A program made the translations under genes and the position numbers. This document shows positions 55,159 through 63,175 of a stretch of 64,000 bases of DNA, piece after piece (positions within the stretch are counted from its first letter, which is position 1; the number at the start of each line of letters is the position of its first letter). Location of the stretch: assembly GCF_030316765.1 (NCBI RefSeq), contig NZ_JASZYT010000008.1:62001-126000 (forward strand). The letters run 5' to 3'. Under the pieces are notes generated by a model, which saw only the letters and a program-made list of their open reading frames with translations, made no database searches and was not told the origin of the DNA. Source of the stretch: Variovorax saccharolyticus (lineage in GTDB: Bacteria; Pseudomonadota; Gammaproteobacteria; Burkholderiales; Burkholderiaceae_C).

Positions 55159-55632
55159 TCAGTTGTTCGGCCAGATGTAGAGCAGCGCCACCGTCATCGT
55201 GACGTAGCGCGCGAACTTGCCCACGGCCATGTAGAACACGCAGGGCCAGAACGACAGCTTGAGCCAGCCGGCGACCGCGCAGAGCGGGTCGCCGACGATC
55301 GGCAGCCAGGCCAGCAGGCAGGCCTTGGGGCCGAGGCGCTCGAGCCAGCCGAGCACGCGCAGATGGTGCTTCGAGTGCGAGTACTTGTCGGCCACCTTGT
55401 GGGCGCCGTAGCCCATCCACCAGTCGACGATGCCGCCCAGGGTGTTGCCGAGCGTGGCCACGCCGACCGCCGGCCAGAACATGTCGGGGTTGAGCTTGAG
55501 CAGTCCGAACAGCACCGGTTCCGAGCCGACCGGCAGCAGCGTCGCCGACACGAAGGCGGCGATGAACACCGTGCTGAGCCCGTACTGCGGAAGCGCCAGG
55601 AGCGCAAGGAGGGAGTCGAGCCAGGCTTGCAT
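55159..55632 (-). CDS. YqaA family (DedA-like) membrane protein
   Basis: A 157-residue inner-membrane protein of the SNARE-associated/DedA superfamily. STVFIAAFVSATLLPVGSEPVL, GNTLGGIVDWWMGYG and WLPIVGDPLCAVAGWLKL are conserved in YqaA. DedA proteins are implicated in lipid flipping and envelope homeostasis. It converges on the GST gene with a 7-bp gap. Confidence 0.9.
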   Translation of the reverse strand: MQAWLDSLLALLALPQYGLSTVFIAAFVSATLLPVGSEPVLFGLLKLNPDMFWPAVGVATLGNTLGGIVDWWMGYGAHKVADKYSHSKHHLRVLGWLERLGPKACLLAWLPIVGDPLCAVAGWLKLSFWPCVFYMAVGKFARYVTMTVALLYIWPNN

Positions 55633-55751
55633 GTGTGCGCGGAGTATAGAAAGCTGCGGGGCGGACCGGACGTAGGCGAGAACCCTCGGATGCCGACATC
55701 GCCGCTGCCCGGCGGGTGCAAATCGTTTCAGCCGCCGGAGCTCCGCGCCGC

Positions 55752-55757
55752 TACAAT
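55752..55757 (+). promoter_or_regulatory. Possible -10 element of dusB-fis-purH
   Basis: TACAAT within GCTACAATCGTGCC, 43 bp before the dusB ATG. The upstream TTTCAG is too far (20-bp spacer) to be a convincing -35. Confidence 0.4.
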
Positions 55758-55800
55758 CGTGCCTCATTTTTCAGCAGCCCGGCGCGCGCCCATTTCCTCC

Positions 55801-56859
55801 ATGACCCTGAAGATCGGCCACATCGCGCTGGAAAACAGCCTGTTCGTCGCCCCGATGGCGGGCGTCACGGACCGGCCTTTCCGCATGCTGTGCCGCGAAC
55901 TCGGCGCCGGCTATGCGGTCAGCGAAATGGTGACCTCGCGCAAGGAACTGTGGGGCACGCTGAAGACCTCCAGGCGCGCCAACCACGAGGGCGAGCCCGG
56001 CCCCATTTCGGTGCAGATCGCCGGCACCGACGCGGCCATGATGTCCGAGGCGGCGCAATACAACATCGAGCGTGGCGCGCAGATCATCGACATCAACATG
56101 GGATGTCCCGCCAAGAAGGTCTGCAACAAGTGGGCCGGCTCCGCCTTGATGCGCGACGAGCCGCTGGCGCTCGAGATCGCCGAGGCCGTGGTGCGCGCCG
56201 CCGAGCCGCATGGCGTGCCGGTCACGCTCAAGATGCGCACCGGCTGGAGCGAAGACCAGCGCAACGCGGTGACGCTGGCGCGCCGCTTCGAGGCCGCCGG
56301 CGTGCAGATGCTCACGGTGCATGGCCGCACGCGCGAACAGGGCTACAAGGGCCGGGCCGAATACGACACCATCTCGGCGGTCAAGGCCGCCGTGCGGATC
56401 CCGGTGGTCGCCAATGGCGACATCAGCTCGCCCGAAAAAGCACGCGACGTGCTGGCCGCGACCGGCGCCGACGCCGTCATGGTCGGCCGCGCGGCGCAGG
56501 GCCGGCCCTGGATATTTCGCGAGATCGCGCATTTCCTCGCCACCGGCACGCACCTGGCGCCGCCGCTGGTGGCCGAGGTCCGGCGCCTGATGCTCGAACA
56601 CCTGCAGCAGCACTACGCGCTGTACGGCGACTACAGCGGCGTGCGCACGGCACGCAAGCACATCGGCTGGTACGTGAAGGCGCTGCCGGGCGGCGAGGCG
56701 TTTCGCGGCGAGATGAACCTGATCGAGGATTGCGACGCGCAGCTGCGCGCGGTGGCCGGCTTCTTCGACACGCTCGCGGGCCGCATGGACCGCATCCCGC
56801 CGGCGTCGGCGGATGCGCTCGAAGCCCCGGACGAGCAGTCGGCCGACGCGCTCGCCTGA
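55801..56859 (+). CDS. dusB: tRNA-dihydrouridine synthase B
   Basis: A 352-residue FMN enzyme reducing uridine in the tRNA D-loop. MAGVTDRPFRML at the flavin site, the catalytic Cys in INMGCPAKKVCNK, and LTVHGRTREQGYKG are diagnostic. dusB-fis is a conserved pair in proteobacteria, and fis follows 52 bp downstream. The first start consistent with the family is the ATG at 55801. Confidence 0.96.
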   Translation: MTLKIGHIALENSLFVAPMAGVTDRPFRMLCRELGAGYAVSEMVTSRKELWGTLKTSRRANHEGEPGPISVQIAGTDAAMMSEAAQYNIERGAQIIDINMGCPAKKVCNKWAGSALMRDEPLALEIAEAVVRAAEPHGVPVTLKMRTGWSEDQRNAVTLARRFEAAGVQMLTVHGRTREQGYKGRAEYDTISAVKAAVRIPVVANGDISSPEKARDVLAATGADAVMVGRAAQGRPWIFREIAHFLATGTHLAPPLVAEVRRLMLEHLQQHYALYGDYSGVRTARKHIGWYVKALPGGEAFRGEMNLIEDCDAQLRAVAGFFDTLAGRMDRIPPASADALEAPDEQSADALA

Positions 56860-56911
56860 GGCCGGAAAGAACACGAGAGAAGGCAGAGCAAGAGGAGAAA
56901 ACAAGAAGGCC

Positions 56912-57148
56912 ATGAGCAAGAAACACATCGAAGACTGCGTGCGCAGCAGCCTGGACAGCTATTTCCGCGATCTCCGCGGCACCGAACCCGACGGCATGTA
57001 CGAGATGCTGGTGCGGGTGGTCGAGAAACCCCTGCTCGACGTCGTGATGACGCGCGCCGAGGGCAACCAATCCAAGGCCGCGCAATGGCTCGGCCTCAAC
57101 CGAAACACGCTGCGCAAGAAGCTGGTCGAACACAAACTGTTGAAGTAG
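56912..57148 (+). CDS. fis: Fis-family nucleoid protein / DNA-binding regulator
   Basis: A 78-residue protein, shorter than the 98 residues of E. coli Fis but usual for betaproteobacteria. The C-terminal helix-turn-helix is GNQSKAAQWLGLNRNTLRKKL. Fis bends DNA and adjusts growth-rate-dependent transcription. It sits between dusB and purH (9-bp gap to purH), so all three are likely on one transcript. Confidence 0.94.
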   Translation: MSKKHIEDCVRSSLDSYFRDLRGTEPDGMYEMLVRVVEKPLLDVVMTRAEGNQSKAAQWLGLNRNTLRKKLVEHKLLK

Positions 57149-57157
57149 TAACTCCTG

Positions 57158-58729
57158 ATGAACGCACTGATCTCCGTATCCGACAAGACCGGCATCCTCG
57201 AATTCGCCCAGGCGCTGCACGCGCTCGGCATCCGGCTGCTGTCCACCGGCGGCACCGCCAAGCTGCTGGCCGACGCCGGCCTGCCGGTCACTGAAGTGGC
57301 CGACCACACGGGCTTTCCGGAAATGCTGGACGGCCGCGTCAAGACGCTGCACCCGAAGGTGCACGGCGGCCTGCTGGCGCGGCGCGACCTGCCGGCCCAC
57401 ATGGCGGCGCTGAAGGAGCACGGCATCGACACCATCGACCTGCTGGTGGTCAATCTCTACCCGTTCGAAGCCACCGTGGCCAAGCCCGGCTGCACGCTCG
57501 AGGACGCGATCGAGAACATCGACATCGGCGGCCCGGCGATGGTGCGCAGCGCGGCCAAGAACTGGAAAGACGTCGGCGTGCTGACCGACGCGTCGCAGTA
57601 CGCCTCGGCGCTGGCCGAGCTCAAGGCCGATGGCAAGCTCAGCGACAAGACCAAGTTCGCCTTCTCGGTGGCCGCGTTCAACCGCATCAGCCAGTACGAC
57701 GGCGCGATCAGCGACTATCTCTCGGGCATCCAGGACGACGGCGCGCATGCGCTGTTCCCGGCCCAGAGCAACGGCCGCTTCGTCAAGCTGCAGGATCTGC
57801 GCTATGGCGAGAACCCGCACCAGCAGGCCGCCTTCTACCGCGACCTGTATCCGGCGCCCGGATCGCTGGTCACGGCCAAGCAGCTGCAGGGCAAAGAACT
57901 CAGCTACAACAACATCGCCGATGCCGACGCGGCGTGGGAATGCGTGAAGAGCTTCGACACGCCGGCCTGCGTGATCGTGAAGCATGCCAACCCCTGCGGC
58001 GTCGCGGTCGGCAAGGACCCGCTGGAGTCCTACAGCAAGGCCTTCAAGACCGACCCGACCTCGGCCTTCGGCGGCATCATCGCCTTCAACCGGCCGCTGG
58101 ACCGGGCCGCCGCCGAAGCGGTCAGCAAGCAGTTCGTCGAAGTGCTGATGGCGCCGGGCTATTCGGCCGAGGCGCTCGAGGTGTTCAAGAGCAAGGTCAA
58201 CGTGCGCATCCTCGAGATCGCGCTGCCGCCGGGCGGCAAGACCGACTGGGACAACGGCCGCAACGCGGTCGACGTCAAGCGCATCGGCTCGGGCCTGCTG
58301 ATGCAGACCGCCGACAACCGTGAGCTGGCCATCGGCGAGCTCAAGGTGGTGAGCAAGAAGCAGCCGACGCCGCAGCAGCTGCAGGACCTGCTGTTCGCCT
58401 GGAAGGTCGCCAAGTTCGTCAAGAGCAACGCGATCGTGTTCTGTGCCGATGGCATGACCATGGGCGTCGGCGCCGGCCAGATGAGCCGTCTCGATTCGGC
58501 GCGCATCGCCAGCATCAAGGCCCAGCACGCGAAGCTGTCGCTGGCCGGCACCGCGGTCGCGAGCGACGCCTTCTTCCCGTTCCGCGACGGGCTCGACGTG
58601 GTGGTCGATGCCGGCGCCACCTCGGTCATCCAGCCGGGCGGCTCGATGCGCGACCAGGAAGTGATCGACGCCGCCGACGAGCGCGGCGTCGTCATGGTGC
58701 TCTCAGGCGTGCGCCACTTCCGTCATTGA
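57158..58729 (+). CDS. purH: Bifunctional AICAR formyltransferase / IMP cyclohydrolase
   Basis: A 523-residue enzyme for the last two steps of IMP synthesis. The N-terminal cyclohydrolase (MGS-like) domain starts MNALISVSDKTGILEFAQAL and includes STGGTAKLL; the formyltransferase domain carries KHANPCGVAVG and the catalytic PGGSMRDQEVI near the C terminus. Its last bases overlap the convergent exported-protein gene by 7 nt. Confidence 0.97.
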   Translation: MNALISVSDKTGILEFAQALHALGIRLLSTGGTAKLLADAGLPVTEVADHTGFPEMLDGRVKTLHPKVHGGLLARRDLPAHMAALKEHGIDTIDLLVVNLYPFEATVAKPGCTLEDAIENIDIGGPAMVRSAAKNWKDVGVLTDASQYASALAELKADGKLSDKTKFAFSVAAFNRISQYDGAISDYLSGIQDDGAHALFPAQSNGRFVKLQDLRYGENPHQQAAFYRDLYPAPGSLVTAKQLQGKELSYNNIADADAAWECVKSFDTPACVIVKHANPCGVAVGKDPLESYSKAFKTDPTSAFGGIIAFNRPLDRAAAEAVSKQFVEVLMAPGYSAEALEVFKSKVNVRILEIALPPGGKTDWDNGRNAVDVKRIGSGLLMQTADNRELAIGELKVVSKKQPTPQQLQDLLFAWKVAKFVKSNAIVFCADGMTMGVGAGQMSRLDSARIASIKAQHAKLSLAGTAVASDAFFPFRDGLDVVVDAGATSVIQPGGSMRDQEVIDAADERGVVMVLSGVRHFRH

Positions 58730-59202
58730 CCGGCGCTGCCGTCTGAAAAACGGTACTTGAGCTGGAAGCTGATCGCGCCGTAGAGCTTGTTCTTGATGCT
58801 GGGGATGATCGCGATGTTCAATCCCCAGTGCTTGCCCTCGATCGCCGCGGTCGGGATCAGCGCCGGGAACCAGCCGCCGTTGTTGGTCATCTGGTAGCCG
58901 TCGAAGCCGCCGACCACGGCGCCCAGCTTGACGCCGTGGAACTCGAAGGGCATCACGTACAGGCCGATGTAGTTCGAGTACTCGCGGTCGCTGTTGCGGA
59001 AGCGGCCGCCGGTGACCGAGAAGGTCTTGTCGATCGGCCATTCGATGCCGATGCCGGGATTGAAGTCTTCCAGCCCCTTGTTGCGATCGAAATGCAGCGA
59101 ATAGAAGCCCGGATTGACCCAGACCTGGCTGATATCGACCTGCGCAAGCGCCAGGCCGGGCAGCAGCAGGCTCGCGCCTGCCAGGAGCGAAGGCAGCTTC
59201 AC
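58723..59202 (-). CDS. Exported hypothetical protein, probable outer-membrane beta-barrel
   Basis: A 159-residue protein with a signal peptide (LLAGASLLLPGLALAQ). The mature part is rich in alternating aromatic/Gly strands (PGFYSLHFDR, GIGIEWPIDKTFSVTGG, SNYIGLYVMPFEF, YGAISFQLKYRF) ending in an aromatic Phe region, as in small beta-barrels. No defined family. GTG 59202 lies 5 bases after the hemL stop, so it is probably expressed with hemL. Confidence 0.72.
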   Translation of the reverse strand: MKLPSLLAGASLLLPGLALAQVDISQVWVNPGFYSLHFDRNKGLEDFNPGIGIEWPIDKTFSVTGGRFRNSDREYSNYIGLYVMPFEFHGVKLGAVVGGFDGYQMTNNGGWFPALIPTAAIEGKHWGLNIAIIPSIKNKLYGAISFQLKYRFSDGSAGQ

Positions 59203-59207
59203 GGCAG

Positions 59208-60497
59208 CTACAGCGTCTTGAAGATCTGGCGCGCCGCCTCGATGCTGGCGGCGATGTCGTCGTCGCCGTGCGCGGCGCTCACGAAGCCGGCCTCGTAGAG
59301 CGCCGGCGCGATGTAGACGCCACGCTCCAGCAGGCCATGGAACAGCGCGTTGAACTTCGCGCCGTCGCTCTTCATGACGGCCGTGTAGTTCTGCGGCAGC
59401 GCGTCGAGCAGGAAGAAGCCGAACATGCCGCCCTCGCTGTCGGCGCTGAACGGAACGCCCTCGGCGGCCGCGGCGGCCGTCAGGCCGTCGACCAGCGAGC
59501 GCGTCTTCGACGACAGCGCCTCGTAGAAGCCGGGGCGAGCGATTTCCTTGAGCGTGGCCAGCCCGCAGGCGGTCGCCACCGGATTGCCCGACAGCGTGCC
59601 GGCCTGGTACACCGGGCCCATCGGCGCCAGCTGCTCCATGATCGCGCGCGGGCCGCCGAAGGCCGCCAGCGGCATGCCGCCGCCGATGACCTTGCCGAGC
59701 ACCGTGAGATCGGGCGTGACGCCGAGCACGCCTTGCGCGCCGCGCAGGCCGACGCGGAAGCCGGTCATCACCTCGTCGAACACCAGCAGCGCACCGTACT
59801 GCGTGCACAGTTCGCGGCAGCGCTTGGCGAAGGCCGCGCTGGCGCGGACGAAATTCATGTTGCCGGCGATCGCCTCGATCATCAGGCAGGCGATCTCGTG
59901 GCCGTGCAGCGTGAAGGCCTCCTCGAGTTGCGCCAGGTTGTTGTACTCGAGCACCAGCGTGTGCTGCACCACCTCGGGCGGCACGCCGGCCGAGGTCGGG
60001 TTGCCGAAGGTCGCGAGGCCCGAACCCGCCTTGACCAGCAGGGCGTCGGCGTGGCCGTGGTAGCAGCCTTCGAACTTGATGATGTATTTGCGGCCGGTGG
60101 CACCGCGGGCCAGGCGCAGCGCGCTCATCGCGGCCTCGGTGCCCGAGCTCACGAGGCGCACCATCTCCATCGACGGCACCAGCGCGAGGATGGCCTCGGC
60201 GAGTTCGATCTCGCGCTCGGTCGGGGCGCCGAACGAGAAGCCCTCGGTGACGGCGCGCTGCACCGCCTCGACCACCGCCGGATGGCCATGGCCGAGGATC
60301 ATCGGGCCCCAGGAGCCGATGTAGTCGATGTAGCGCTTGTCGTCGGCATCCCAGAAGTACGCGCCCTGCGCGCGCTTCACGAAGCGCGGCGTGCCGCCCA
60401 CTGCCTTGAAGGCCCGGACCGGCGAATTGACGCCTCCGGGGATGACGGCGCGGGCGCGCTCGAAGAGGATCTCGTTCTGGTCGGTGGTGGCAGGCAT
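59208..60497 (-). CDS. hemL: Glutamate-1-semialdehyde 2,1-aminomutase
   Basis: A 429-residue PLP enzyme producing 5-aminolevulinate for haem synthesis. The PLP Lys is in TVLGKVIGGGMP, and SSGTEAAMSALRLARG and FDEVMTGFRVG are conserved. Betaproteobacteria use this C5 route. The start overlaps the stop of the ThiD-like gene by one base. Confidence 0.97.
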   Translation of the reverse strand: MPATTDQNEILFERARAVIPGGVNSPVRAFKAVGGTPRFVKRAQGAYFWDADDKRYIDYIGSWGPMILGHGHPAVVEAVQRAVTEGFSFGAPTEREIELAEAILALVPSMEMVRLVSSGTEAAMSALRLARGATGRKYIIKFEGCYHGHADALLVKAGSGLATFGNPTSAGVPPEVVQHTLVLEYNNLAQLEEAFTLHGHEIACLMIEAIAGNMNFVRASAAFAKRCRELCTQYGALLVFDEVMTGFRVGLRGAQGVLGVTPDLTVLGKVIGGGMPLAAFGGPRAIMEQLAPMGPVYQAGTLSGNPVATACGLATLKEIARPGFYEALSSKTRSLVDGLTAAAAAEGVPFSADSEGGMFGFFLLDALPQNYTAVMKSDGAKFNALFHGLLERGVYIAPALYEAGFVSAAHGDDDIAASIEAARQIFKTL

Positions 60498-61462
60498 CAG
60501 TGTCGGGTGTCGTGCGGGGGGAGGGCGAAGTCCGTGGGGGACGCGAGGTCGTCATTGTCCTCGTCCTCGTCGTCCTCGGGCTGGGCCCAGAACAGGCGGT
60601 CGGGCAGCACGTGTCCCATGCCGGGCCGGAAGCCCGCGTCGAGGCAGCGGTCCATGTAGCTCAGCGCCTCGCTGGTGGCGGCCACCAGGTCGGTGCCGCT
60701 CGCCAGCAGCGCCGCGAGCGTGGCCGACAGGGTGTCGCCGGCGCCGGCGAACACGGCGTCGAGCCGCTCGTACTTCTCGCTCGCGAGCACCGCCTGCGGC
60801 GAGGCCAGCACGTTGTCGATGAACTGGTCGGGCAGCATCAGCCCGGTGACCAGCGTGTAGGGCACGCCGAATTCGCCTGCGGCCATCGCGATGTCGCGCG
60901 CGGTGGGCGGCTTGTCGCCGTTCCAGTCGGGCAGCAGCCAGCGCCACAAGGTGCTGTGATTGCCGACCAGCACCGTGGTCTGCGGCAGCACCAGTTCGCG
61001 GAAGGCGTCGAGGTAGGCCTCGATCTGGGCGTCCTCCCACCAGGAGAGGTTCGGCATGTAGGCCACGACCGGCACCTCGGGGTAGTCGGTCGCGGTCTCG
61101 GCCACGGTGCTCAGGTTCTCGGGCGAGCCGACGAAGCCGACCTTGATCAGCTGCACCTCGACGTCCTCGAGGATCGAGCGCGCCTGCTCGGCCACGGCCT
61201 CTTCGTCGAAGGCGAAGTGGTCGAAGATCTCGGCCGTGTCGCGCGCGTAGGCGCCGGTGACCACGGCCAGCATGTGGGCACCGACCGAGGCCATCGCCAG
61301 CGCGTCGCCGCCCAGGCCGCCGGCGCCGCTCGGGTCGCTGGCATTGAAGACCAGCACGCAGGGTGGGTTCAAATCGCCGTCGGCTTCTTCGGCATCGTCC
61401 GGGGGGTCGGTAAGATCGCTCACTTTGCGGTCGTGCTCTGGTGGTAGTAGATAAGTTTTCAT
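60497..61462 (-). CDS. ThiD-like hydroxymethylpyrimidine kinase (ribokinase superfamily)
   Basis: A 321-residue kinase related to ThiD/PdxK. The substrate loop is FNASDPSGAGGLGGDALAMASVGAH. The anion-hole motif near residue 245 reads GAGDTLSATLAA, with Asp where ThiD enzymes typically have Cys (GTGCT), as in pyridoxal kinases; activity toward HMP, HMP-phosphate or pyridoxal is therefore open. An acidic C-terminal tail (EDDEDEDNDD) and a 35-residue acidic N-terminal extension are unusual. ATG 61462 chosen. Confidence 0.8.
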   Translation of the reverse strand: MKTYLLPPEHDRKVSDLTDPPDDAEEADGDLNPPCVLVFNASDPSGAGGLGGDALAMASVGAHMLAVVTGAYARDTAEIFDHFAFDEEAVAEQARSILEDVEVQLIKVGFVGSPENLSTVAETATDYPEVPVVAYMPNLSWWEDAQIEAYLDAFRELVLPQTTVLVGNHSTLWRWLLPDWNGDKPPTARDIAMAAGEFGVPYTLVTGLMLPDQFIDNVLASPQAVLASEKYERLDAVFAGAGDTLSATLAALLASGTDLVAATSEALSYMDRCLDAGFRPGMGHVLPDRLFWAQPEDDEDEDNDDLASPTDFALPPHDTRH

Positions 61463-61573
61463 ACTCGAATCAGGGCTCAACAGATGGTGGCATATCTGAG
61501 ACGCTTGTCACGGGATTTGTTGATACGTTTGGATACGATCGTTGCATTTGACGAACAGGGACCTTAAGCTGCG

Positions 61574-61744
61574 ATGAATACGAAAACCTGGATGTGCCTG
61601 ATTTGTGGGTGGATCTATGACGAGGCGGTCGGCGTGCCAGAGGATGGTATTGCGGCCGGCACGGCATGGGCGGATGTTCCGATGAACTGGACCTGTCCGG
61701 AATGCGGGGCACGCAAGGAAGATTTCGAGATGGTTGAGATCTGA
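61574..61744 (+). CDS. Rubredoxin
   Basis: A 56-residue electron-transfer protein, MNTKTWMCLICGWIYDEAVG at the N terminus and WTCPECGARKEDFEMVEI at the end. The two CxxCG pairs bind one iron. It diverges from the ThiD-like gene and precedes pilG by 78 bp; this rubredoxin-pilG order is familiar in Burkholderiales. Redox partners are unknown. Confidence 0.95.
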   Translation: MNTKTWMCLICGWIYDEAVGVPEDGIAAGTAWADVPMNWTCPECGARKEDFEMVEI

Positions 61745-61822
61745 AGCATGGCATAGGGCCGCGCTTCCTGCGCTCCTTTGGGGGCGCAGCGGTCGACAAG
61801 GTGTCACAAGGAGCGGTGCGAA

Positions 61823-62218
61823 ATGAGCGCGAATGGATCCGGCTACAAGGTGCTCGTCATCGACGACAGCAACACCATTCGGCGCAGCGCCGAGATCTTC
61901 CTGAAGCAGGGCGGCCATGAAGTGCTGCTCGCCGAAGACGGCTTCGACGCCCTGTCGAAGGTCAATGACCACAAGCCCCACCTGATTTTCTGCGACATCC
62001 TGATGCCTCGCCTCGACGGCTATCAGACCTGCGCCATCATCAAGCGCAACGCAACCTTCTCCAATGTCCCGGTCGTCATGCTGTCCTCCAAGGACGGCGT
62101 CTTCGACAAGGCGCGCGGCCGCATGGTCGGCTCGCAGGACTACCTCACCAAACCTTTCACCAAGGACCAGCTGCTGCATGCCGTGCAGCAGTTCGGTCTC
62201 GTTCAGGAAGCCCAGTAA
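61823..62218 (+). CDS. pilG: Twitching motility response regulator PilG
   Basis: A 131-residue single-domain CheY-type receiver. Phospho-acceptor Asp is in LIFCDILMPRLDGYQ, acidic pair in VLVIDDSNTIRR, Lys in YLTKPFTKDQL. It receives phosphate from the ChpA/PilL kinase to control type IV pilus extension. CAAGGAG lies upstream of the ATG. First of the pilGHIJ operon. Confidence 0.93.
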   Translation: MSANGSGYKVLVIDDSNTIRRSAEIFLKQGGHEVLLAEDGFDALSKVNDHKPHLIFCDILMPRLDGYQTCAIIKRNATFSNVPVVMLSSKDGVFDKARGRMVGSQDYLTKPFTKDQLLHAVQQFGLVQEAQ

Positions 62219-62583
62219 TGGCGATTCGCAAAGTGCTCGTGGTCGACGATTCGAAGACGGAACTGGTGTTCCTCACCGACCTGCTCCAGAAAAACGGCTT
62301 CTCGGTCAAGACGGCCGAGAACGCGGACGACGCGATGCGCCGTCTCGAGGAAGAGCAGCCCGACCTGATCCTGATGGATGTCGTGATGCCGGGCCAGAAC
62401 GGCTTCCAGCTCACGCGCGCCATCGCCCGCAACCCGCAGTACGCCGCGGTGCCGATCATCCTGTGCACCAGCAAGAACCAGGAAACCGATCGCGTCTGGG
62501 GCATGCGGCAGGGCGCCCGCGACTACATCGTCAAGCCGGTGAATGCTGCCGAACTGATGGCGAAGATCAGCGCCCTGGCCTGA
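62218..62583 (+). CDS. pilH: Twitching motility response regulator PilH
   Basis: A 121-residue CheY-like receiver: VLVVDDSKTELVFL, Asp in LILMDVVMPGQNGFQ, CTSKNQETDRVWGMRQGA and Lys in YIVKPVNAAEL. TAATG overlap with pilG. PilH is thought to act as a phosphate sink or as the retraction-side regulator in the same chemosensory pathway. Confidence 0.92.
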   Translation: MAIRKVLVVDDSKTELVFLTDLLQKNGFSVKTAENADDAMRRLEEEQPDLILMDVVMPGQNGFQLTRAIARNPQYAAVPIILCTSKNQETDRVWGMRQGARDYIVKPVNAAELMAKISALA

Positions 62584-62602
62584 TCCACCGACTCATTGCG
62601 CC

Positions 62603-63136
62603 ATGGCCAACCGCGACGCTCTCCGTGCCTTCCAGTCCCGGCTCGCCGGCCGCCTGCAGGCGGCGCGCACTTCGGACGTCTCCGCTTCGTGGCTTGCCGT
62701 GGAGGCGGGTGAATCGAAGTACCTCTTTCCGCTCGGCCATGCCGGCGAGATCTTCCCCTGGGTGGCGCCGCAGTCCGTGCCCTACACCGAGCCCTGGTTC
62801 CTCGGCGTGGCCAACCTGCGCGGCGGCCTCTACGGCGTCGTGCAGCTGTCGAGCTTCGCCGCCGGCGAGGCCGCGGCACCGGTGCTGAACGACTCGACGC
62901 GCGCCCAATCGCGCCTGGTCGCGCTCAACGAGATGCTGGAAGTCAATTGCGCCCTGCTGATCGATCGCCTGGTCGGTCTGCGCGGCGTCGATGCCTTCGT
63001 CGCCTCCGAGGCGCCGCAGGATGCGTCCCCGCCCTGGCTCGGACATTCGTACACAGACGCCGCCGGAGGCCGCTGGCAGGAAATCAACCTGCAAGCGCTT
63101 TCGCAGCAACCCCAGTTCCTGAGCATCGGCGCCTGA
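62603..63136 (+). CDS. pilI: CheW-type adaptor PilI
   Basis: A 177-residue CheW-domain protein (SWLAVEAGESKYLFPLGHAG, PWFLGVANLRGGLYGVVQL, CALLIDRLVGLRGVDAF). It links the receptor PilJ to the histidine kinase. 19 bp after pilH, 39 bp before pilJ. Confidence 0.9.
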   Translation: MANRDALRAFQSRLAGRLQAARTSDVSASWLAVEAGESKYLFPLGHAGEIFPWVAPQSVPYTEPWFLGVANLRGGLYGVVQLSSFAAGEAAAPVLNDSTRAQSRLVALNEMLEVNCALLIDRLVGLRGVDAFVASEAPQDASPPWLGHSYTDAAGGRWQEINLQALSQQPQFLSIGA

Positions 63137-63175
63137 AGGCCAGCCGAGCACCGTTTACAACCTGAAGGACCGACC

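Noticed and set aside
61769..61788. Hairpin TGCGCTCC-TTTG-GGGGCGCA between rubredoxin and pilG as a terminator
   Set aside because: No T-run follows; it may be structural but cannot be called a terminator.
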